Source: Syntrophothermus lipocalidus DSM 12680
Lineage (GTDB): Bacteria; Bacillota; Syntrophomonadia; Syntrophomonadales; Syntrophothermaceae
Reading direction: 5' to 3'
NCBI RefSeq assembly: GCF_000092405.1
Contig: NC_014220.1
Coordinates: 2,108,001-2,172,000, forward strand
DNA length: 64,000 nt
The translations under genes were made by a program, and so were the position numbers. This document shows positions 42,453-52,279 of the stretch, piece by piece. Each line of letters begins with the position of its first letter. The first letter of the stretch is position 1. The notes beneath the pieces were generated by a model, which did not search any database, had not been told where the DNA came from, and was given only the letters and a program-made list of their open reading frames with translations.

Positions 42453-43931
42453 TTGCTGATGCCGGGCAAAACAAGGCTAGAAGAGGTGGTTAAACTGAGC
42501 ATTATGCGCTGCAAGCAGATAGATTTCCGGAAACAAAACGACCCTGCTTACCGTAATCTCTCCAAAAGCCTGGGGGTTCTGGATCTGACCGCTCTGGGAA
42601 TAGGGGCTACAATCGGAACCGGGATATTTGTCCTGACCGGAATCGCTGCTGCCCGCTACGCTGGCCCGGCCGTGGTCTTGTCCTTTGTAACTTCCGGTTT
42701 TGCGGCTGCCCTAGCAGCACTGGTGTATGCGGAGATGGCAGCCGCCGTACCCTCAGCCGGCAGTGCCTATACGTACGCCTACGTTACATTGGGCGAGTTT
42801 CTAGCATGGATGGTAGGTTGGAGTCTTGTCTTGGGATACGGAGTAGCTGCCGGAGCAGTCGCTTCGGGCTGGTCTGCTTACCTCGCCAGCCTCCTCGCCG
42901 CCGCCCGGATTTACCTGCCAGCCGGGATTATGTCTTCGCCAGCCCAGGGAGGCATTATCAATCTTCCTGCAATCCTGCTCCCTCTCTTCATGACCTATTT
43001 CTTGATACGCGGGGCTCGGCAAGGTGCTGTCTTCAATAGAGTTGTAGTTATGATTAAATTAAGCGTAGTACTAGTTTTCCTAGCAGTAGGCGCGTCTCGA
43101 ATCAACCCGTCTAACTGGCAGCCTTTTTTCCCCCTAGGCGTACTGGGTGCCATCAAGGGTGCTGCCGTTGTCTTTTTTGCCTATATAGGGTTCGATGCCG
43201 TGGCTACCGCAGCCGAAGAAGTCAAGGACCCGCAGCGCAACCTTCCTGTAGGGATCATCGCTTCGCTTGGCATATCCACCATACTATACATCTTAGTGGC
43301 CCTTGTGCTGACCGGTCTCGTCAGCTACAAGTACCTTGACACAGCTGCTCCTATCGCGCAGGCCCTGCTTGTGGCAGGGATCCGCTGGGGCTCACTCCTG
43401 GTTTCCCTAGGCGCCCTGGCCGGCCTTGCGAGCGTCCTCTTTGCCACCATATTCGCGCAGAGCCGTATATTGTTCGCCATGGCACGGGATGGCCTACTGC
43501 CGTCATGGCTGGCTGCCGTACACGCTGTTTAGCAAAGTCCCTACCGCATAACCATCGGGGTCGGACTCTTCGTCTCCCTAGTAGGCGGCTTCCTCCCCAT
43601 AGCCACTATAGCCGAAATGGCCAACATCGGAATACTCAGTGCCTTTTTCATTACCTCTCTGGCGGTTCTAGCCCTGGAAAAGAAGATCTCTCCTGAAAAG
43701 CTGCCATTCCACACTCCGTTTAGTCCATATCTTCCTGTTCTTTCAGCCCTTGTGTCCGCATACCTGGCCTTCAATCTTTCACGCCTGACCTGGATAAGGT
43801 TCACGGTGTGGCTTGCATTAGGAATCGTTATCTACTTTGGGTATGGCTATAAATACAGCCTATTAAACCAAACCAATGAATTGTCATCCGCGCGCACACA
43901 AATCCGTCCGGTCTTTAAACGCCGGCCCTGA
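42453..43931 (+). pseudogene. APC-family amino acid permease with in-frame amber codon
   Basis: The reading frame 42453-43931 is open except for TAG at 43530-43532. The first part (359 codons) shows the APC transporter start LGVLDLTALGIGATIGTGIFVLTG and several helices to ILFAMARDGLLPSWLAAVH. After the TAG the same frame continues through YRITIGVGLFVSLVGGFLP to a normal C-terminus. One base change (for example from TGG or CAG) explains it, since no frame shift has occurred. Without readthrough it is a truncated protein of about ten helices. The best start is uncertain (TTG 42453 or ATG 42504). A diverged copy of the 3' end is at 45638-45883. Confidence 0.85.
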
Positions 43932-44238
43932 GATATTTCGCGTAATTATAATTGTGCTCTCTTCGTGAAGCAAGACCGTTGCCCCTGTATCTTTATACCT
44001 GCTTTCTTCAGCCCGTGTATTAAAGAGTTAAACGCAAATACGAATACACTGTCGGATTTCAATCCCCTTTTAGCATCCTTGCGCTGGATCAGGGGAGCGA
44101 CGGTCCAACGGCTTTTTCAGTTATGAACCCTAGCAGGATCGGAAAATCGACCCGGCTTGAAACCTCGCAGAGGCTGGTCTCGCTGGGGTTTCTGCAAATG
44201 CATTCCGGACCTAGTTTAAGTCCCCTTCCGTGGCCCCA
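43932..44238. other. Intergenic region holding a dispersed repeat copy
   Basis: The segment 44001-44070 resembles 61713-61810: both contain GCTTTCTTCAGC, a GTTAA-CGC stretch and ATACGAATACACT followed by TCGGA. No gene is seen. Confidence 0.45.
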
Positions 44239-45492
44239 CTAGTCCATTTCCAGAAGCGTATCCTTGAAATCGTCCATCATCATGTAATCGGCAACGCACA
44301 CCTCACACCCCAGCAACGAAAACAGCTTTGAGACCGCCAAAACCTTTAGGGGATCGCTGACCATGACCACCCTGGGACGCCGCCTAAGACCCCTGATGGT
44401 TTTGACCACAAACCCTGCAATATCCGCTTGCTCACGGTAGACTAAGTTAAAATCCAGCATTAAGCCGGTCTCGTGATCGCATATAGCTAACATCAACGGC
44501 CGCACCGGAACATGGTGCTTGCTCTCCTGTACCGGCATGGGACTGTAAAACCAGTCGAGCTCCCATATCCCTTGACAAAGAGGTACTTCCTTTCTCACCT
44601 TTTTGAGCAGGATCTCATCGGCTGGTATAATTTCAATTTTATGCCGCACCTCCGGCAAGGGCGTCCACCGCAGTTTCTTCTCCATTTCCTCCAGGCTACA
44701 GCCCGCCACACACCACGGTATCTTATCCTGCTCTATCTTGTTGTTCCACTGGCGACGGTGTTTCTTGCAGTGCAGGGCAAATTGGATGCTCTGTTCTAAA
44801 ACCGCGGTTGCTAGCAGCATTTCATCGGCAGTCAGTTTCCACACATAATAACCCGGCCTGTAGCTTCGGAAAACCGGCCAGGCTTCCCGGCCCCGGAACC
44901 TGTAGTCCAGTTCCTTGTAAACCTTCCGTTCCTCGGGCAAAAGCTCGTCCCGATTACCCAAGCTGAGCAGAAGGCTGGGCCCTAGATCCTCGAACATACT
45001 CAAATGCCCCTTTCCCTCTACTGCCCGCTGCCGAAGGTAATACTGAATACCGTCGTCTCCAGGGTATATGGCCAATCCGAATACAACTCCCGCATTGCCG
45101 AGAATACACGCATAAGTGAGCTCTTCCTCGCCGGGAACCTGGACGGCAAAAAGATCTATGTCGCTCATCCACTCCCAGGGCTTTAGCTCCACGAACCTCA
45201 AAAAAGCCTTAACCAAACCGTCCATTACCTGCGGATTAATCTTTTCATCCAGCCTGGCCTCAGCCATTCCCACCGTCGCTTGATATTCTTCGCTTGCCTG
45301 TCCTTCCATAAGGTCCATCAAGCACTCCTCCAGCTTCTTCTCCCACAAATTTTCAAACAGGCTTAGCTGCTCCCCGAACTCCCCTGTTTGAACGACCGTT
45401 TCCTGCCTCTCCTCCTCCTGCTTCAAGCAGCAGTTCTTGTACTTTTTACCCGAACCGCATGGGCAAGGCTCGTTACGCCCTATCTTTCCCAC
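44239..45492 (-). CDS. SEC-C motif protein of unknown function
   Basis: 417 residues. The N-terminus is IGRNEPCPCGSGKKYKNCCL, a SEC-C metal-binding motif also found at the end of SecA. The remaining 390 residues match no family that I recognise; it is mostly mixed helix and strand, with LRGLRRRPRVVMVSDPLKVLAV near the C-terminus. It starts ATG 45492. No operon partner, and it lies between the two related permease fragments. SEC-C proteins often bind zinc or act in protein or plasmid-type functions; nothing more can be said. Confidence 0.75.
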   Translation of the reverse strand: MGKIGRNEPCPCGSGKKYKNCCLKQEEERQETVVQTGEFGEQLSLFENLWEKKLEECLMDLMEGQASEEYQATVGMAEARLDEKINPQVMDGLVKAFLRFVELKPWEWMSDIDLFAVQVPGEEELTYACILGNAGVVFGLAIYPGDDGIQYYLRQRAVEGKGHLSMFEDLGPSLLLSLGNRDELLPEERKVYKELDYRFRGREAWPVFRSYRPGYYVWKLTADEMLLATAVLEQSIQFALHCKKHRRQWNNKIEQDKIPWCVAGCSLEEMEKKLRWTPLPEVRHKIEIIPADEILLKKVRKEVPLCQGIWELDWFYSPMPVQESKHHVPVRPLMLAICDHETGLMLDFNLVYREQADIAGFVVKTIRGLRRRPRVVMVSDPLKVLAVSKLFSLLGCEVCVADYMMMDDFKDTLLEMD

Positions 45493-45637
45493 TTTATTAC
45501 CTCCTGACGCCGACCTGATCTTGACAGTCTACTTCCTGATGCACATAACTTTTCGCTTCCATTATACCCGATTCCCCCATCAAAATTGTCCCTGAAACCG
45601 AATTCTGTCAAATCTAGGTTCACGATTCAGCAATTCC
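45493..45637. other. Intergenic
   Basis: Short region upstream of the SEC-C gene; no feature beyond the likely promoter. Confidence 0.3.
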
Positions 45638-45883
45638 TTCCCACCCGAAAAGCTGCCTTTCCGCGTCCCCTTCAGTCCCTACCTTTCCTTTCTTTCGGCC
45701 CTCGTGTCCGCATACCTCGCCCTCAACCTTTCGCCCCTGACCTGGGTGAGGTTCCTGGCTTGGCTGGCAATAGGAGTCGCGGTTTATCTAGGGTATAACT
45801 ACAAACACAGCCGCCTTAATCTAATGGCCGAGTTTTCGTCCGGCTACAAACAAATCAGGCCGGTCTTCAAACACCGGCCCTGA
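45638..45883 (+). pseudogene. Diverged 3' fragment of an amino acid permease gene
   Basis: The frame reads FPPEKLPFRVPFSPYLSFLS, LVSAYLALNLSPLTWVRF and ends QIRPVFKHRP. It is clearly homologous to the end of the permease at 43690-43931 (KLPFHTPFSPYLPVLS ... QIRPVFKRRP), and the DNA just past the stop is also alike. It has no start or upstream part, so a segment was duplicated or a second gene deleted. Confidence 0.85.
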
Positions 45884-46201
45884 AATACTTCTTGTAGTTA
45901 TAATCGCAGTCAACGCCTTCCACCACCAAAATCGAGGTGCCTTTTTACTGTTGTCGATGTAATAGTAATCCGCGCCTCTTCTGAGGCGGGAGTCACCCCA
46001 AGGCTAATTGGGGCAGTGATCCTTGAAATCAGCACCAATTGGGCACACGGCCGACGGTACTTGTAGACCATTGATTACCTCGAATGGTGACAAGCCCACC
46101 CATTGCCATTCCTGACACCAGGTATCTTAACACCTGACCACCCACCATTTTGATCGGTTAAGTCGTGTTAGATTGGCGGGTCGGCTGAAACCGGGAACCG
46201 C
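45884..46201. other. Intergenic region downstream of glnK
   Basis: Over 300 bp without a gene. CCGCGCCTC/GAGGCGGG (45974-45993) and ACCCC/GGGGC pairs can fold, but I assign no function. Confidence 0.3.
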
Positions 46202-46540
46202 TTAGATCGCGCTCTCCCCCGTCTCTCCGGTGCGAATTCTAATTACATCCACTACCGGCGTGATGAAGATCTTTCCATCACCGGGCTCTCCGGTTCTGGC
46301 TGCTTTGATTACAGTCTCTTTAACCCTTTCCAGATCGTTTTCCCTGATTAAAACCTCTATCTTTCTCTTGGGAAGAAAGGGAATCGTGTAAGCACGCCCA
46401 CGGAATTGCTCCTGCAACCCCTTTTGCTGACCCCGCCCCTCGATTGAGGCAATCGAGAGCCCTGGGTAACCGACTTCGCCGAGTGCTTCAATGACTTCCT
46501 CAAGTTTTTCTTCTCGGACGATGATTTCTAACTTAAACAA
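46202..46540 (-). CDS. glnK: Nitrogen regulatory protein P-II (GlnK/GlnB type)
   Basis: 112 residues. The T-loop reads RGQQKGLQEQFRGRAYT, with the Tyr at the position uridylylated in proteobacteria. TGEPGDGKIFI and the B/C-loop region ERVKETVIKAARTG are typical. It binds 2-oxoglutarate, ATP and ADP, and should close the AmtB channel when nitrogen is plentiful. It follows amtB by 38 bp and shares its promoter and leader. Confidence 0.95.
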   Translation of the reverse strand: MFKLEIIVREEKLEEVIEALGEVGYPGLSIASIEGRGQQKGLQEQFRGRAYTIPFLPKRKIEVLIRENDLERVKETVIKAARTGEPGDGKIFITPVVDVIRIRTGETGESAI

Positions 46541-46578
46541 GAAAAGCCCTCCTTTCTCCCATATTTGATTTCAAACCC

Positions 46579-47979
46579 TTACGATGCATTTATCAGAGTC
46601 GTGCGCCGGTGTTGAAACTCCGGATAGGCAGGAGTCCCATGCTCCAGGACATCCAGACCAGCCAATTCCTCCTCAGGAGATACCCTGATGCCGAAGATCA
46701 TATCCATCACTTTGAACAGTATATAACCTAATCCGAAAGCCCATACCACCACAACCACTACACCGATGAGCTGGGCGATTAGTTGGCCGAAACCTCCGCC
46801 GTAGAAGAGTCCGGTAACGAAGGGCTTTTCGATTGAATAAACACCGTAAGTACCGTCTGCAAATAATCCGACGCTTAACAGGCCCCAGATCCCGTTGAAA
46901 CCATGAACGCTCACCGCGCCCACAGGGTCGTCGACCCCCCGGGATTCCAAAAAGTATACTCCTCCCACAACAATAAGCCCTGCAATCACTCCGATAACCA
47001 CGGCTGCCCAGGCCTCTACCCAGGCTGCAGGCGCCGTAATGGCTACAAGACCGCCCAGGGTACCGTTCAAGGCCATGCCCAGGTCCCACTTCCGGGTTTT
47101 GACGTAAACGGTAATGAGTGCCGTCAGGGCACCTGCCGCCGCTGCAAGGTTCGTATTTACGGCCACAACAGCGATCCTGAGGTGGTGCGCGCTGAAAGTG
47201 CTGCCCGGGTTAAACCCGAACCAACCAAACCACAGAATGAAGGTACCCAGCGCGGCGAGCGCCATATTATGTCCAATAATGGGGCGCGGTTTGCCGTCAC
47301 GCCCGTACTTGCCGAACCGCGGCCCGAGTACCATGGCACCAGCCAGGCCAACCATACCGCCGATGGTATGGACCACACCAGAGCCTGCAAAGTCCAAATG
47401 CCCCAATCCAAAAGGCAGCTTAGAAAGCCAACCGCCGCCCCATACCCAGTGGGCATAGATGGGGTAAATAATCAGACTGACAAAAAAGGTGTAGATCAAG
47501 TAAGCAGGGAACTTAAGCCGCTCGGCAACCGCTCCGGAAACGATCGTTGCAGCCGTACCACAGAACACAAGCTGCCAGAAGAAATCCAGGTAAATTCCCA
47601 CATCATAGGAATCCCCATGCAAAAACCAGTTTCCCATTCCTATAAATCCAGCCACGTCCGTCCCCTTGAGGAATCCGTATCCTAGAGCAAACAACGCAAG
47701 AGAAGCTACCACGAAGTCAATCAGGTTCTTGCTCAGCAGATTCGTAGCATTTTTGGCCCGGCAAAACCCAGCCTCCACCATCGCAAATCCCGCCTGCATA
47801 AAGAAGACTAGAAATCCAGAGACAAGCACCCACACGTAGTCTACAGGGGCTTCCGGGTTTTCCTTTAAAGTTTCCGCTCCGGTGGGATCGGCCGCCAGGG
47901 CAATCGAGGCAAAGCCGAAAAGGAGTAGTCCCACAAGAAGGATATTCAAGATTAACAGAAAGGTTCGCGCCTTTTTCAT
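46579..47979 (-). CDS. amtB: Ammonium transporter AmtB
   Basis: 466 residues from ATG 47979 (GGGGGT is 7 bases upstream). A signal peptide (LLILNILLVGLLLFGFASIALAA, split as LLILNILLVGLLLFG and FASIALAA) is followed by eleven membrane helices. The pore region has the signature DFAGSGVVHTIGGMVGLAGA and the His pair partner in VSVHGFNGIWG. It takes up ammonium when it is scarce. The long leader carries an attenuator-like element and shares its operator with nifH. Confidence 0.95.
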   Translation of the reverse strand: MKKARTFLLILNILLVGLLLFGFASIALAADPTGAETLKENPEAPVDYVWVLVSGFLVFFMQAGFAMVEAGFCRAKNATNLLSKNLIDFVVASLALFALGYGFLKGTDVAGFIGMGNWFLHGDSYDVGIYLDFFWQLVFCGTAATIVSGAVAERLKFPAYLIYTFFVSLIIYPIYAHWVWGGGWLSKLPFGLGHLDFAGSGVVHTIGGMVGLAGAMVLGPRFGKYGRDGKPRPIIGHNMALAALGTFILWFGWFGFNPGSTFSAHHLRIAVVAVNTNLAAAAGALTALITVYVKTRKWDLGMALNGTLGGLVAITAPAAWVEAWAAVVIGVIAGLIVVGGVYFLESRGVDDPVGAVSVHGFNGIWGLLSVGLFADGTYGVYSIEKPFVTGLFYGGGFGQLIAQLIGVVVVVVWAFGLGYILFKVMDMIFGIRVSPEEELAGLDVLEHGTPAYPEFQHRRTTLINAS

Positions 47980-48185
47980 CTTTTTACCCCCTTCAAGACA
48001 AATTGCACCGTGTATTAATTGACAGAGTATCCAGCCCCCCCTTCTTCCGATATTCTTTATGATGCCCGCTAATTCCAAATCCCCCCTTTCAGGGCCAAGG
48101 TTTTTCCCAAGCAAACCTCAGTCAGAGACACCATCGTTCCCTGACAGAGCATCGCTAACCTCACTGTTTATGCCGCGATGCTAAA

Positions 48186-48366
48186 AAGTGAAAAACCCCT
48201 GTTTTAGGAACCTCTGCGTTCCTAAACAGGGGCATCACTGCCTGGCCGGTTCCGCTGCTGTGCGGACTCCGGTGTAAATGTTTGGCCAATGCCGACGGTG
48301 GAAATGCAAAATCCCCGAATTTTTCGGGGACTTCCTCATCCCAATAGCCGGCTACCTCGCCGGATG
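48186..48366 (-). ncRNA. amtB leader RNA with terminator-like hairpin (candidate attenuator)
   Basis: On the minus strand CATCCGGC is followed by GGGATGAGGAAGTCCCC, a GGGGA stem, a middle region and GATGCCCCTGTTT. It ends in a strong hairpin (48196-48232: CCCCTGTTTAGGAAC, loop, GTTCCTAAAACAGGGG) followed by TTTTTC. The order of these blocks is repeated upstream of nifH. amtB begins about 210 bp further on, so this could be a premature terminator controlled by a protein or ligand. Confidence 0.65.
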
Positions 48367-48421
48367 GAATAATTTACATAAAATAATACTCGATTATCTC
48401 AGAAATACAACCCTTTTTTAC

Positions 48422-48439
48422 AAGTATACACGTATACTT
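48422..48439 (-). promoter_or_regulatory. Palindromic operator GTATAC-N2-GTATAC at the amtB promoter
   Basis: AAGTATACACGTATACTT is a near-perfect 18-bp palindrome. Just downstream on the minus strand is TTGTAA, then GATAAT. The same palindrome lies upstream of nifH (58458-58475). Confidence 0.75.
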
Positions 48440-48456
48440 TAGAGAATTTCGATAAA

Positions 48457-49197
48457 TCAGTTCGTGGGTCTGGTACCACGCAAGACTTCTTCGACGTTAT
48501 TGAGTAAAAGCTCCTGGAAGGGCCGGATCTTTTCCCATCGCAGCCTAGTTTCCTGAAGAATTCTGTCCGCTGCTCCCGGACCACCGAAATCGGCAAGCTC
48601 GTCGGCATTAAACTTTACCCACTCCTCGATCATTTCTGGGGATATTTCCGGGTGGAATTGAAGCGCCCATGCGTAACCGCCGTAAGCATGCGCCCCGTAG
48701 ACGAATGCCTGGTTAAAGCACGAATCACCGGTGGCAAGCAAAAACGCACCTTTGGGTAAAGCAAACGTATCGCCGTGCCACTGAAAAACCAACAACTCGG
48801 GCGGCATGCCAGTGAATAGCGGCACCAGCCGGCCTGCCGAAGTCAAGCGAACCTTGTACCAGCCGATCTCCTTGACCGGGTTCGGCTCCACTTTTGCTCC
48901 CAGCGCCCGGGCAATCAGCTGGCCACCCAGGCAGATTCCCAGGGCGGGTAGGCGTAGTGCTACCGCTTCCCGTATCAACTCCTGCACCCGGAGAAGATAA
49001 GGATAACTCTCTTCCTCGTAAGCTCCCATCGGCCCCCCAAGAATCACGAAGGCATCATGGTTCCCCACGCTTTCCGGCAGATTTGCCCCAGGCTGGTCCA
49101 TGCACCTGATGTCAAGACCCCAGCCCTTTCCAACAAGTACATCCTGAAGCAACCCTGGGCCTTCGCAGGCCACATGCTGCACTACTAATGCTTGCAC
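48457..49197 (-). CDS. Class I glutamine amidotransferase-like protein
   Basis: 246 residues from GTG 49197, chosen for AAAGGAGG 7 bases upstream. The nucleophile Cys is in ALGICLGGQLIARALGA, and the His-Glu pair in LQFHPEIS. FVILGGPMGAYEEE is typical of stand-alone GMP-synthase-like GATases. It removes ammonia from glutamine for an unknown acceptor, or acts as a hydrolase on a related amide. It overlaps modC by 13 bp and is last in the nif-mod run, so its link to nitrogen or molybdenum metabolism is by context only. Confidence 0.8.
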   Translation of the reverse strand: MQALVVQHVACEGPGLLQDVLVGKGWGLDIRCMDQPGANLPESVGNHDAFVILGGPMGAYEEESYPYLLRVQELIREAVALRLPALGICLGGQLIARALGAKVEPNPVKEIGWYKVRLTSAGRLVPLFTGMPPELLVFQWHGDTFALPKGAFLLATGDSCFNQAFVYGAHAYGGYAWALQFHPEISPEMIEEWVKFNADELADFGGPGAADRILQETRLRWEKIRPFQELLLNNVEEVLRGTRPTN

Positions 49198-49859
49198 AGG
49201 ACATCCTCCTTTCTTTCTGCCCAACTCACGTTATCCGGGCCCTGCAAAGGCCGCAGAATTTTATCCGCCAGCTGCTCTTCACAGCAGCAATGGGTTACAA
49301 GGATAAAAGGGATCTGCCATGCGCGATGCAGCTCCCGCAGTTCCTGCCGCATTTTTTCTCGCAAGCGCCTGTCCAGGGCCGCCAGCGGTTCATCCAGCAA
49401 CAGGATCGAAGGTCTGGTCATCAGCGCCCTGGCCAGTGCCACCCTCTGCCTTTCACCGCCTGACAACTGAATGGGGTAGCGGTCCATCAGGTGGACGATC
49501 CCCATCCGTTCCAAAACCGCAGGAAGCCGTTCGTCTCTTCCCGTACCGCGGGTTCTTTTTACGCCATACAGGATATTATCCTTTACCGTCATATGTTCAA
49601 AAAGAGCATAATCCTGAAAAATATACCCGATTCCGCGCTCGGAAGGAGGAAGATTGATCCTCGCATCGGATGAATATAAAATCTTGTCGTTCAGGAGGAT
49701 TCTGCCTTCCTCCGGTTTTTGCAGCCCGCACAGGCATTCCAGAATGGTGGTCTTGCCGGAGCCGGAGGGGCCCGCCAAAACCAGGACCTCTTCCTCAACG
49801 GCGAAGTTGACGTTTAACGTAAAGTCAGGCAACCTTTTACGGAAACAGGCAGTCAACAT
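49185..49859 (-). CDS. modC: Molybdate ABC transporter ATP-binding protein
   Basis: 224 residues. Walker A GPSGSGKTTILECL, ABC signature LSGGERQRVALARAL and Walker B ILLLDEPLAALD. It lacks the C-terminal molybdate-binding TOBE domain of the longer ModC. It powers import through ModB. The stop overlaps the amidotransferase start. Confidence 0.92.
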   Translation of the reverse strand: MLTACFRKRLPDFTLNVNFAVEEEVLVLAGPSGSGKTTILECLCGLQKPEEGRILLNDKILYSSDARINLPPSERGIGYIFQDYALFEHMTVKDNILYGVKRTRGTGRDERLPAVLERMGIVHLMDRYPIQLSGGERQRVALARALMTRPSILLLDEPLAALDRRLREKMRQELRELHRAWQIPFILVTHCCCEEQLADKILRPLQGPDNVSWAERKEDVLCKH

Positions 49860-49862
49860 GCT

Positions 49863-50558
49863 TCATCCCATCTTTCTTTCCGTATAACACCAGAATTTCC
49901 TTTTCAACCAGATTTTCAACCAAAGTATCGCGCCAAGCGAAATCAAGGCGGTGGCTGCTACCAGGGGAACGGCAACACGGTAATTCCCCGATTCCACCGC
50001 GAAGTAGATGGCCATGGGAACGGTTTGAGTCTTACCCGGAATATTCCCGGCCACCATCAGAGTTGCGCCGAATTCCCCGTAGGCACGGGTGAACGCTAGT
50101 ACCAGACCTGACAGGATACCAGGCCACGCCTGTGGCAATGTAATCGTAAAGAAAACCCTGAGCTCCCCTGCTCCCAGTGTTCGTGCAGCCTGTTCCTGCC
50201 TGGCATCAACCTTTTCAAAAGCTGCTCGGGCGCTCTGGTACATCAGGGGGAAGGCCACGATCGCGGCAGCTATCACCGCTGCACCCCACGTGAAAAGCAC
50301 CTGTCCTCCGAATAGAAAACGGGTAAGCACTCCCAAAGGACCGTGTTTGCCAAAAAGAACCAAAAGACCGAACCCTGTAACCGTCGGGGGCAACACCATC
50401 GGGAGAAGGAGCAGTGACTCGATTACTTCCTTTCCAAAAAAGTTTTGTGTTAGCAGCAGACGAGCCAGGAACACGCCCCCCACAAAAACACACGCCGTAG
50501 CGACCAGGACTATTTTTAAAGATAGGAGGATTGGAATCAAGACATCTTCAACCATCAT
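49863..50558 (-). CDS. modB: Molybdate ABC transporter permease
   Basis: 231 residues from ATG 50558 (GGGG 8 bases before); earlier starts overlap modA. It has five to six membrane helices and the permease loop EQAARTLGAGELRVFFTITLPQAWPGILSG, given in part as QAARTLGAGELRVF. With ModA and ModC it imports molybdate (or tungstate) into the cell. Confidence 0.92.
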   Translation of the reverse strand: MMVEDVLIPILLSLKIVLVATACVFVGGVFLARLLLTQNFFGKEVIESLLLLPMVLPPTVTGFGLLVLFGKHGPLGVLTRFLFGGQVLFTWGAAVIAAAIVAFPLMYQSARAAFEKVDARQEQAARTLGAGELRVFFTITLPQAWPGILSGLVLAFTRAYGEFGATLMVAGNIPGKTQTVPMAIYFAVESGNYRVAVPLVAATALISLGAILWLKIWLKRKFWCYTERKMG

Positions 50559-50592
50559 GTTCTTAACCCCTTGGGCAACAGTTACGAAAATC

Positions 50593-51360
50593 TCACTGTT
50601 GAACAGATATGGGGGAAAAGCCGTACTTGGCAAAGACGCTCGCAGCCTCCGCCCCTGTCAGGTAGTGAACAAAATCCGAGGCGGCTTTTTGATTACGGCT
50701 ATTGTTCAGAATAGCAATTGAATAAACAATTTCTTGGTGCAAATCCTTGCCGGCAATAGCGGCCACTCTCACCTTCCTTGAAGAATAAGCGTCAGAAAGG
50801 TACACGAGCCCGGCATCAGCACTGCCGGTTTCAACGTAATGCAGAACCTGGCGAACATCTTTGGCTAAGACCAGCTTGTGTTTCAGCTCATCCCATAGAT
50901 TCAAACTGTGCAGTGTCTGCCTGGCGTATTTACCCGCAGGCACAACTCCAGGATCGCCTATAGCGATTTTCTCGACTCCCGCCTTCAACAAGTCGCTGAA
51001 GTTCTCAACTATCTTGACGTCTTTTGGGGTGACGAGCACCAGTTCGTTAGTAAGAAAGTCTTTCCGCGAGGAAGGGTCAACAAGCCCTTTCCCTTCCAGA
51101 TCTTTCATCCGCTCCTGGTCGGCTGTTATGAGCACGTCAACAGGCGCTCCTTGTTCAACTTGATGTTGTAAAACCCCTGACGCACCGAAGTTCAAGTTGA
51201 TCACGACATTTTTGGCCGGATAACCTTTTTTGGTTTCCTCCAATGCATCCTTCAAGCTCATAGGTGCCGATACCGTAACCTCTTCTTTCCCCTGTCCGCA
51301 TCCCGCCGTTGTGAAAAGAAGGACCAAGACTAACGCATGCCAGGCTTTAATTCTCACCAT
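50593..51360 (-). CDS. modA: Molybdate-binding lipoprotein
   Basis: 255 residues from ATG 51360. A lipoprotein signal (LVLVLLFTTAGC, lipobox Cys) is followed by a type II periplasmic-binding domain: VTVSAPMSLKDALEETKKGYP and NFGASGVLQHQVEQGAPVDVLITA, given here as SAPMSLKDALEE and FGASGVLQHQVEQGAP. It captures oxyanion outside the membrane. In this operon it supplies metal for the FeMo cofactor. Confidence 0.93.
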   Translation of the reverse strand: MVRIKAWHALVLVLLFTTAGCGQGKEEVTVSAPMSLKDALEETKKGYPAKNVVINLNFGASGVLQHQVEQGAPVDVLITADQERMKDLEGKGLVDPSSRKDFLTNELVLVTPKDVKIVENFSDLLKAGVEKIAIGDPGVVPAGKYARQTLHSLNLWDELKHKLVLAKDVRQVLHYVETGSADAGLVYLSDAYSSRKVRVAAIAGKDLHQEIVYSIAILNNSRNQKAASDFVHYLTGAEAASVFAKYGFSPISVQQ

Positions 51361-51457
51361 CAAGTGTTCACCCTTTCCCTGCTGACCGCCATATCCCCCC
51401 ACCAAGCATCAGGACACCGGGAAGGGACAATACCCAGGTGCTACCCGATCTCCCAAC

Positions 51458-52279
51458 TCACAACAGCATACCCACCGCGTCGGACCTGCACTGGCGACAG
51501 TGATCTATTTGTCCGATAATGCGAGCTAGATTCCGTCGGGTAAGCCGTATCTGTTCTCTGTCGGGATGCGGCAGTCCCGCGAACTCGCCCTGGGGGATAA
51601 GCGGCATCACGTTCATGATTTGTGCTCCTGCTGCCTTTACCGACTTGGCCACCTCCACCAAGTGGTAGTCGTTAATCCCGGGAATGTACACCGTGTTTAT
51701 CTTCACAACCATACCCACCTCCACCGCCATTCTTATCCCCGCCCGTTGCGCCTCCATAAACAGATCGACGCCCGAACCGCCGCGGTAGATCTCGCCATGG
51801 TGGCAAATATCGCCGTAAATAAAAGACGCAACTGTCCGGTTAACCGCGTTTACAGTCACGGTAACCGCTTTTACCCCCACAGCCTTGAGCAGGGGCAGGC
51901 ACTCCTCCAACAAAAGGCCGTTGGTGCTGACACACTTGATTAAATGAGGAAATCGCTCGTGTACCAGATCCAACGTTTCAAATGTCTCAGGATTAGCCAG
52001 GGGATCACCGGGGCCGGCTATCCCTACCACCCGGAGGCGAGGGTCGCGCTCAACCGCTTCCGTGACCAGGTGCAGTGCCTCGCCGGGACCAATAATCCGG
52101 CTGGTTACACCGGGACGGTTTTCGTTGGCGCAGTCGTAGACCCTGGTGCAATAGCGGCACCTGATGTTGCATTCCGGCGCCACCGGCAGGTGGATGCGAC
52201 CGAACCACTTGGCTGCCGCTTTATTCAAACACGGGTGTTCGTGAACAATATCTTGCTCAATATCGCTGTACATACTCAT
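51458..52279 (-). CDS. nifB: Nitrogenase cofactor maturase NifB (radical SAM)
   Basis: 273 residues. The radical SAM site is CNIRCRYC (about 37-44) and the C-terminal CRQCRSDAVG holds further Cys. HPCLNKAAAKWFGRIHLPVAPECN (split as HPCLNKAA and RIHLPVAPECN) is typical of NifB. It lacks the C-terminal NifX domain seen in proteobacterial NifB, as in many Firmicutes and archaea. It builds the NifB-co precursor of FeMo-co. The ATG overlaps the nifE stop (ATGA). Confidence 0.95.
   Translation of the reverse strand: MSMYSDIEQDIVHEHPCLNKAAAKWFGRIHLPVAPECNIRCRYCTRVYDCANENRPGVTSRIIGPGEALHLVTEAVERDPRLRVVGIAGPGDPLANPETFETLDLVHERFPHLIKCVSTNGLLLEECLPLLKAVGVKAVTVTVNAVNRTVASFIYGDICHHGEIYRGGSGVDLFMEAQRAGIRMAVEVGMVVKINTVYIPGINDYHLVEVAKSVKAAGAQIMNVMPLIPQGEFAGLPHPDREQIRLTRRNLARIIGQIDHCRQCRSDAVGMLL

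Noticed and set aside
43530-43532. Pyrrolysine insertion at the permease TAG
   Set aside because: Permeases are not known to use it and no pyl genes or insertion structure are visible; a nonsense mutation is simpler.
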